Source: Triangularia verruculosa (taxonomy: Eukaryota; Ascomycota; Sordariomycetes; Sordariales; Podosporaceae). Taken from it: DNA of 64,000 nt. Below the pieces are notes generated by a model. It saw only the letters and a list, made by a program, of their open reading frames with translations, made no database searches and had not been told where the DNA came from. A program made the position numbers and the translations under genes. The DNA lies in contig MU863917.1 of the NCBI GenBank assembly GCA_033296885.1, positions 124,001 through 188,000 of the forward strand. The letters are read 5' to 3'. The stretch's first letter is position 1. Each line of letters opens with the position of its first letter. Shown piece after piece: positions 57,535-64,000 of the stretch.

Positions 57535-58174
57535 TACGTTTTTTTGTTTGTCTGCAGAGCATAAAACATTTGGCAAGCTGGGCGTTCTGTGGGGCGGCGG
57601 CTCTTGTTTAACAAGCCTATACTGTCTTTTGTAATTGGGTTTTTATATTTCATTGGGGCGGGACAGACCTGTTTTTTACTCTTCTTTTTGAGCGCTTTAG
57701 ATAAGGCTTGGTGTGTTGGATGTTTGTTGTAGGATGGACGTTTGTGAATGCCCCCTGTTTTTAGAGAGATACCTATTCGTGCAGTAGCATTTTTTTCAAC
57801 TTTTTCTGATATAGTACCTAGAAACAAAGGCATATTCGCACTTTTACTTGTGCATTCTTCGTTGACCATCTCGCGATCATCACGTATTAGACGTAGCAGA
57901 ATAAAATCAAAATGTATTTGAAGACAGAATGAACTCCGGGCCCGCCTACCATGTTTCCCTTTTTTTCCCCTCCTCTCTCCTCTTCCCACCCATCATCTCC
58001 CATCATCTGTGTAATTGTACAAAATACAATTCCTCACTTCCAGGCCTCCCTCTCCAATTCATGAAATCCACAACGTTTGATGTACAGAAACACACACACA
58101 CACGCTTGCTCCTCATTTTGCAATGCGTCGCCGCCAAAAAGAACCAAAACTATATTCCCTATCTCACTCCCCGT
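57535..58174. other. Convergent intergenic region
   Basis: This holds the 3' flanks of pantothenate kinase and the pyruvate carrier gene. No feature was seen. Confidence 0.6.
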
Positions 58175-58797
58175 CTAAGAAGACTTGTGCTGCAGCTTCT
58201 CCTTGACCTCCTTGACGGCCTCCTTCGCCTCGCCGACCTCCTCGGCGAGCTTCTTTTGGGTCTGGTGGTGCAAAAAGATGCGGCTGCACTGGATCACGCC
58301 GACACAGCCCAGGAAGAAGTTGACTGCGGCGAGACTGTTTTATAGCAAGGTTAGCCATGTTACAGGGGAGGCGGGCGGGGGGGGGAGAAGAAGAGAACTG
58401 ACAGGTGGTTCTTGGGCTTGATGATCAAGCACCACCTCGTCCAGATGATGCCGGTGGTTGTGAGGGCGGCGTTTTGGGTAAGAGACAAGGACTCGGCGGG
58501 GCGGGCAAAGTCAGAGACGCCGACGAGGACGAGGCCCCATTTCATCATTGGTGCCCTGGCATCACGAACATGTCAGTGACTGGACTGCAAGAGGGGAGGG
58601 GGGGGGGAGACGAACCAGAAATGCACAGTCTTGGGACCCTTCTCACTCTTCCAAAACTGCTGGAACCATGTCTCCGGCGCGGCATTGGCGGTGGTCGACT
58701 CGGTGGACTGGAAGCGGCGGGCGGTCTTGGAGGCGTTTTGCTGGAAGAAGGTGCGGGCGCGGAAGGCCGGGCGGGAGGCGCGGAAAATGGTGGACAT
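58175..58797 (-). CDS. Mitochondrial pyruvate carrier subunit (MPC2/FMP43 type)
   Basis: This is a subunit of the inner-membrane heteromer that imports pyruvate into the matrix. Exons are 58797-58616, 58555-58403 and 58334-58175, giving 164 residues. An N-terminal extension of about 45 residues, rich in Arg and Ala (FRASRPAFRARTFF, TARRFQS), resembles a transit peptide. The MPC core begins with TVHFWAPMMKWGLVLVGVSD, followed by FARPAESLSLTQNAALTTTG, IIWTRWCLIIKPKNHLLAAV and NFFLGCVGVIQCSR. The tail is a charged coiled coil. The ATG at 58797 is the first plausible start. Both introns carry long C runs soon after the donor. Confidence 0.93.
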
Positions 58798-59572
58798 CTT
58801 GGGCAAAGTCTGTGTGTACGTGTGCGAGAATTGGGAAAAAGAGTGAGGTGATTAGATATACGACCGACGATGGTGGTGATGCCCGTGGGTATGGGGGTTG
58901 GCCGATCGTCACAGGGCGGGATGAATAGGAAGTTTAAGGTTCGGTCGGGTCGGGGGACGGAATCGATTCAAAGGTTCAAGAAAGAGTGGACTCCGGTCAC
59001 CGGCGGTCAATGGGGAATTATTTTGAGCCCAGGGATTTCTTTGGTAATAAGTGATTAGTTATGCGCTGTTTCGCAATGAGAGTTGGAGCTGAAAGTTGCT
59101 ACATACGGGCATCACGGACTGGCAGCAGAAGAAGAGGAAGAAATAGTTGAATCCCTCGTGACTCTTTTCCAGAGATAGCTTCGCAGGTTGAAGCTCTGAT
59201 GGTGAAAATGACGAGGTTGAACAAGGCTCTCGCTGGCAGTCGGCCACGCGCCGTGGGTCCGTTGGGGAATCCGGGGATAAGAACCTGGAATTCCTGGCGG
59301 CGGTGGTTTTTGCTGGTCTGTGCGTAATTGAGCTTTTGTGCAATCACCCCTCAGAGTTATGCAAATGACTTTTATGCAGCGCAAGCTTGGTGTGTTGCAG
59401 CGACAGCAGGGGCCCAGTAGGAGGAGCTCCATTTTGAATCAATCAAGCCTCCACGACCCGCACAAGCCCGCTTCCTTGTTGCCCTGGGGCTGACAGCAAC
59501 GACGACAGCAGAAAACGAACCAATTGAGCGACTAGTTTCCCTCCGTTTTAGAATATACAGCAGCAGGACAAA
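58798..59572. other. Divergent promoter region (MPC / complex I B8)
   Basis: This is 775 nt between divergent starts of two nuclear genes for mitochondrial proteins. No other feature was recognised. Confidence 0.6.
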
Positions 59573-60088
59573 ATGTCGGGCAGATACGCTTTCGCCAAGG
59601 GCCTCAGGGAGGTTCGCTTCCTCTTCTGCCAGACTGGTGAGCACAGCGCTGCTACCAGGTATGTTTGCGCACTCCGCAGACACTAGGTCTACGGTGTCCT
59701 AGAGAATCAAATGACAGTTGCTAATGGTCGTCTTGCCGCAGGTCTTTCCTTTCCCGCGCCTATCCCATCATGAAGAAGAACAACCCATCGACACCCATCA
59801 TGCTCCGCGAGGCCCAGGGCACAGTCCCCAAGATTTATGCGAGATACGGTCCGTCGTCCTTGCTGAATATAAAAGTGAAGGAGGGTTTGCTGACACACAG
59901 GGCAGGACTTGGTCAGGAGAAGAGCCAGTCATTAGAAGGTATGGCGAAATTAGTCTGGGGTCTAGGAAGTTGACAGGTGAGGGGATGTTAAGAGACAGGG
60001 TATGCTGATGTTTATGTTTGGTATAGGACTGTCCGACAAGCAAATCGAGGAGGCCGTCACACAGCTTGTCAAGAACGAGACTTCATAA
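59573..60088 (+). CDS. NADH:ubiquinone oxidoreductase subunit B8/NDUFA2 (about 10.5 kDa)
   Basis: This is an accessory subunit of respiratory complex I with a thioredoxin-like fold. Exons are 59573-59658, 59742-59848, 59906-59938 (33 nt) and 60027-60088, giving 95 residues. The signature runs RYAFAKGLREVRFLFCQTG, EHSAATRSFLSRAYPIMKKN, TPIMLREAQGTVPKIYARYG, LGQEKSQSLEGLSDKQIEEA and VTQLVKNETS. In intron 2, two AG acceptors lie 5 nt apart (ACACAG and GGCAG); only the second keeps the frame. The 33-nt third exon is small. The gene is divergent to the pyruvate carrier subunit. Confidence 0.94.
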
Positions 60089-61237
60089 ACGACGAGCAAA
60101 CGGCACAGCAACTAGACGTAAGGCAGGGCTGGCTGGCAAGAGGGACGGGGCGCCATGTTTATAATACCGAGAGGTTGTAAATATACCTTATGAAGCCCAT
60201 GCCTGCGTTCTCTTCTCAACTGCGATTATTCGTTGATCTATCTGGGACGTTGTCTGGTGTTCAAAATGAAGCGAGTTGCGAACTGGTGGGTACAGAACGA
60301 TGGGCACTGGCATTTTAGGCAGTCAAGAAGTCTGCCAGATTCCACCGAGAGTATCTAGACGGATATCGCAAGTCTATTGGGCGTTGTCTGGTAGCGGTGT
60401 TGTGCCGTGATTGAGCAGGTGATCATGAATGGCTACGAGAAGGTCCTCTTAAAGAACCTTCTGTCCCTGTTAGACGTCTGTGTCAGAAAAGAGTTCCTGG
60501 GAGTCGGAGGGATTTTGCATATGTCTGAATTTGCAGTGCATCATCTTCTCAGACTTCCCATCCCCCTTTTCGGCCACTCGACCCCCTTTTTTTTCCTCGT
60601 CAACTTCACAGGCTGACGAGGTGCGGGGCTACATCATGGTGGGTAGAACCAGCCGGAACCAGAGACCACAGGAAACATATAAACTTTCAGACCGACATGT
60701 CAGCCAATGATACTATCAACAACCGCCATCAACGTCAGTTCGGTCCTACTCATTGGCATTTCAGTCTTTCACAACAGACAATGACAGGGCTATGAGAGCG
60801 GACGATAGCGGGGATGCGCAGCCAAGGGCTGTTTCGTTCCGACCAACCCGCAGTCAGCATCGCCTAGTAAGGTCAGCCGCTAGAGACATTGACCCTTTTC
60901 AGTTCGCCACTACCGCCTGCGAACAACTTTGTTAGATCATGCGGTCACTCCCGCAGATGGAAACATCAGATATGTTGTTGTATTTTGCCTTGTGCATAGG
61001 GAACATGCCTCCCGAACGCCCCACAGATGCTCAGTTTGGGAATCGACATTGGGGTCCCAGCACAAGGTTTACACTTTTGTTTGTTGAGAGCGGGCCGCCG
61101 AGGAGGCTTGGACTGGACATATAATTCAAACCCCCCTCCGGTCTGGACTGATCTGGTGTCGACTGTTTTCTTTTATTTCGGCCGTTCACCCAAACTATTT
61201 CCCCTTTCCCCCTCCACCTTTCAAACTGATAGCCAAA
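60089..61237. other. Intergenic, no gene seen
   Basis: This is 1.1 kb between the complex I gene and the short 61238 gene. ACATATAATT at about 61117-61126 may be the core promoter of the latter. No conserved frame was seen. Confidence 0.55.
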
Positions 61238-61603
61238 ATGTTCAAACATCGCCGCTCGATGGGCAAGCTCACCGAGCACCCCTCGATGTACTCATCTTTA
61301 CTTGATCCAAGCTCCGAGCACAGCTCCGATGCCATTCATCCACCCAGCGCACCTTGTTCACCTGACCGACCGCTCAGGGGAAGAACAAAATCATCCCTCG
61401 TTGATTATCAGTCACGAAATTGGATTTCTGCCATTGAGAACTCCGGAGAGAAACCGCCAACACGAAAACTGGTCAAGGAGATGAACGGATCAGGACGGCC
61501 CTCTTTCTCTCAGTCTCTTCCAGACAGCGACGGAGAGAAGGAGAAGGGACTTGTGAGGCGCCAGATCGCCAGGCTCAAAAGCTTCTACAAGAAGGAGAAA
61601 TGA
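61238..61603 (+). CDS. Short basic protein of unknown function
   Basis: I do not recognise this 121-residue single-exon protein. It begins MFKHRRSMGKLTEHPSMYSS, is rich in Ser, Pro and Lys, and ends in a basic helix QIARLKSFYKKEK. No membrane segment or signal peptide is seen. Support is moderate: the start context is AAAATGTTC, the frame is intact, and the C-terminus looks structured. The leader upstream is pyrimidine-rich, like that of a transcribed gene. Confidence 0.5.
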   Translation: MFKHRRSMGKLTEHPSMYSSLLDPSSEHSSDAIHPPSAPCSPDRPLRGRTKSSLVDYQSRNWISAIENSGEKPPTRKLVKEMNGSGRPSFSQSLPDSDGEKEKGLVRRQIARLKSFYKKEK

Positions 61604-62103
61604 GCGGAGCGTCCGCACCGGCATGAGAGCGTCACTGAGAGTGTTCAGGAAAGGTGGGGGATGGGATTTTGAGATGGCGACAACCCCGCGACCCCCGCCC
61701 ATCATGGATCCATTCAAGAGCCCCGCTACCACGATGTTATTGATCCTCGCATTTCTCCCAAGTCCTACGGCCGCAAATGAAAAGTGACATGATCTTACTT
61801 TTCAGTATAGGAGCCCATACGTCAGACAGAGCACCACTGTTTCTCCCACTGGCGCCTTCAGCTTTACATACGGCCGCCCTTTGACAGATAATTTGGCCAA
61901 GACGGCCCCGCTTTCCGGCTCGGAACATTGGCATCCAGATATCGACCCGTGGCTGCCCGAATGTGTCTTGTTGGTCTTCAAGCACAAACCTCGAATTCAA
62001 GTGTTCCAAGTTCATCTTGGGCTGGGATCTGATCGACGGAAACTCACCCTAGGTTTACAAAGAGAAAAATATTGGAAGCCAGGATTTTCACCTGTTCACT
62101 CCG
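61604..62103. other. Intergenic, no gene seen
   Basis: This is 500 nt upstream of the alpha/beta hydrolase. Overlapping frames on both strands have no motifs. Confidence 0.55.
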
Positions 62104-63354
62104 ATGCCATTCTGGGCCTCAAACCTCCGCCCATCCGGCGCCGGCGCCGGCTCCTACCTTGCCCTAGGCGTGGCTCTCGGACTCACGACAAGCTTCACAC
62201 TCAACGCCCTATTACAATGCAAGGTCTCTAGAAAGCAGCTTCTTATCAGATCCCCTCGGGAAACGCAACTGCCGAATCTCACCCCGGAAGAAATCGATGC
62301 GCTGCCTTACCCCCCAGATGCCTTGCCAGGAGGTCGTGATGTTGAGACATCATACGGTGTAATCAAAGTTTTTGAATGGGGTCCCGAGGATGGAGAAAAG
62401 GTGCTTTTGTTACATGGTATCAGCACGCCATGCTTGGCCCTTGGAAATCTGGGGCAGGAGTTGGTGAGAATGGGTTATCGTGTCATGATTTTCGACTTCT
62501 TTGGGCGCGGCTACTCTGACACCCCTACCGATCTCCCTTACGACATTCGATTATACACAACTCAAATACTACTTGCTCTCGCTTCTTCGAATCTGGCTTG
62601 GACTGGCAATGATGGGTTCCATTTGGTTGGATATTCGCTTGGAGGAGGCCTTGCTGTTCCGTTTGCCAAAAGTTTCCCACACATGGTCCGATCTGCAGTT
62701 CTTATTGCTGGCGGTGGACTAATTCGACCTGATCATGTCAGCTGGAAAAGCAGGCTGCTGTACTCAACAGGAATATTTCCAGAATGGGCGCTCGAGTTTC
62801 TCGTCCGAAGACGGCTTATGCCGAAACGGCGAGAGGCTCTTAACGAAACGAGTATGGCCACTCAGGTGGTGGACAAACCCGTGAAGAAGCATAAGGATAG
62901 TGATGCCAACGGGGGAGATGGCTGGGATGGAGCCCACCTGTTGGCACATCGACCGGGTCATACGGTCTCTGCTGTCATGGATTGGCAGCTTCGGCAACAC
63001 AAGGGGTTTATTCCAGCTTTCATGAGCAGCATAAGATATGCTCCGATCTACCAGCAACAGAAAGACTGGATCGCACTAGGGCGAATTCTTGCTGAACGGA
63101 GGACAGAGGCGCATTGGGTGGACGCAGGGAAGAGGATGCCTGGTTTGAAGGGAGGGAGCATTCTTCTGGTACTTGGCGCCACGGATCTTGTCGTTATGAA
63201 AGAGGAGTTGATCCATGATGCTACGGCGGTGCTGGGGGAAGATGGGTTCGAGGCCGTGGTCTTGAACAGCGGACATGAGCTTGTCATGACCAATGCGACT
63301 GAGGTTGCCAATACAATTGCTACCTTCTGGTTGCGTTTGACTGGTACAGAGTGA
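62104..63354 (+). CDS. Membrane-anchored alpha/beta hydrolase
   Basis: This is a single exon of 416 residues. An N-terminal hydrophobic segment (about 17-38, YLALGVALGLTTSFTLNALL) suggests membrane anchoring. The alpha/beta hydrolase fold follows: VLLLHGISTPC (oxyanion region HG), VMIFDFFGRGYSDTP, the nucleophile Ser in LVGYSLGGGLAV, the acid in LVLGATDLVVM and the His in LNSGHELVM. The lid region is about residues 230-330 and contains a charged insert (KPVKKHKDSDANGGDG). The family covers many esterases and lipases, and the substrate is unknown. Confidence 0.85.
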   Translation: MPFWASNLRPSGAGAGSYLALGVALGLTTSFTLNALLQCKVSRKQLLIRSPRETQLPNLTPEEIDALPYPPDALPGGRDVETSYGVIKVFEWGPEDGEKVLLLHGISTPCLALGNLGQELVRMGYRVMIFDFFGRGYSDTPTDLPYDIRLYTTQILLALASSNLAWTGNDGFHLVGYSLGGGLAVPFAKSFPHMVRSAVLIAGGGLIRPDHVSWKSRLLYSTGIFPEWALEFLVRRRLMPKRREALNETSMATQVVDKPVKKHKDSDANGGDGWDGAHLLAHRPGHTVSAVMDWQLRQHKGFIPAFMSSIRYAPIYQQQKDWIALGRILAERRTEAHWVDAGKRMPGLKGGSILLVLGATDLVVMKEELIHDATAVLGEDGFEAVVLNSGHELVMTNATEVANTIATFWLRLTGTE

Positions 63355-63736
63355 GGGTTTGGATATGCTTTTGGAATAACAGCTACAAAAGACTATAGAC
63401 ACATCATAAAATAGATACACTGCGAATTGGATGATTGCATGGTATTCTACTTCTTATCAATCGACTGCTTCGGCCAAACAACGGAACCAAGGATCACTTG
63501 TAAATACAGGTAGCAACTGCCGCTAACTCCACTGAAACTCAGCGATGCCACCTCTAAAACTTCGTGCTCAGCCCCACATTTTCTCACTAACCCTGTCCCA
63601 TCTGCAAGGCTGAAAGTCTGCATTGAAATTTCGCGACCTTAGGTATGTTCCAGTTGACTTCCACCAACCTCAAACAGTTGCAAATTCTTTCAAATATCGT
63701 CGACACATAAGGCCACCCGGAATCGGCGGACTCGAT
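63355..63736. other. Short intergenic region
   Basis: This holds the hydrolase 3' flank and the RRP43 promoter. No feature was seen. Confidence 0.6.
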
Positions 63737-64000
63737 ATGGCTACAGAAACAGCATCAACCGGTGCCCCGCCGCCGTCCCTGACCTTCACCCGTCCCGTTT
63801 TCGCCAAACTCTCCCCCCATCCCTACCTTTTGCGTACCTTATCCCCCGACTCCCCAGACCAGCAGCCAACCCGCAACAACGGCCGCGCTCCTCACCAGTC
63901 CCGCCCCATCCAGATCAACACCTCGTCGTTATCCCAAGCCCACGGCTCCTCTCTGGTCAGAACAGGCGACACAACCGTCATCTGCGGTGTCCGCGGCGAG
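63737..64000 (+). CDS. RRP43: Exosome complex subunit RRP43-like, cut by the window edge
   Basis: This is an RNase PH-type core subunit of the RNA exosome, noncatalytic in eukaryotes. Only the first 88 codons are in the window. The ATG at 63737 starts MATETASTG. The family signature follows: SLTFTRPVFAKLSPHPYLLR, an extended Pro-rich loop, GRAPHQSRPIQINTSSLSQA and HGSSLVRTGDTTVICGVRGE. The last block is the first beta-hairpin of the RNase PH fold. RRP43 and the related RRP42/RRP45 share this architecture. The early FTRPVFAKLSPHPYLLR favours RRP43. Confidence 0.8.
   Translation, partial: MATETASTGAPPPSLTFTRPVFAKLSPHPYLLRTLSPDSPDQQPTRNNGRAPHQSRPIQINTSSLSQAHGSSLVRTGDTTVICGVRGE

Overview
The window is nuclear DNA of a filamentous ascomycete, most likely a sordariomycete and probably of the order Sordariales. 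Short introns (about 50-230 nt) with GTATGT/GTAAGT-type donors, CTAAC-type branch sites and YAG acceptors interrupt most genes, and the proteins are of fungal type (LacA-type beta-galactosidase, Skt5/Chs4, Cbp4, Fmp46, Rax1). I see no CRISPR array, prokaryotic operon, rRNA, tRNA or intact transposon. I resolved 26 protein genes, two of them cut by the window edges, and rebuilt exon structures by matching splice sites to conserved protein motifs.

Layout: 1-6.3 kb holds three minus-strand genes: the 5' part of a SUMO-interaction-motif protein, a membrane nucleotide pyrophosphatase/phosphodiesterase and a LYC1-like acetyltransferase. 8.0-14.7 kb is a plus-strand run of translation and respiration genes (eL14, NAC alpha, ATP synthase subunit d, COX16). 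14.7-19.7 kb is a 5 kb gene-free stretch in front of a short gene of unknown function. 23.3-30.2 kb has a 9-exon secreted beta-galactosidase, an amidohydrolase and a small fungal protein, all minus. 30.9-41.2 kb has FMP46, a 1,388-residue RRM protein and the chitin synthase activator SKT5. 43.7-50.2 kb has CBP4, NAC beta, the tRNA adenosine deaminase TAD1, eL24 and a type-5 peroxiredoxin. 53.4-64 kb has a RAX1-like RGS membrane protein, pantothenate kinase, a mitochondrial pyruvate carrier subunit, complex I subunit B8, a short unknown, an alpha/beta hydrolase and the start of exosome subunit RRP43.

How they work together: seven genes serve mitochondria or are likely mitochondrial (ATP7, COX16, FMP46, CBP4, MPC, complex I B8, possibly the peroxiredoxin), and four serve nascent-chain synthesis and handling (eL14, eL24 and both NAC subunits). 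SKT5, RAX1 and LacA act at the cell surface or wall.

The most notable observations concern RNA structure. NAC beta can be read only with a single-nucleotide exon between two complete introns. The beta-galactosidase needs a 6-nt microexon coding the two residues right after its catalytic nucleophile. The TAD1 zinc motif PCGD is split by a stop-free 51-nt intron with a weak donor. The SKT5 prenylation box lies in a small last exon that is easily missed.
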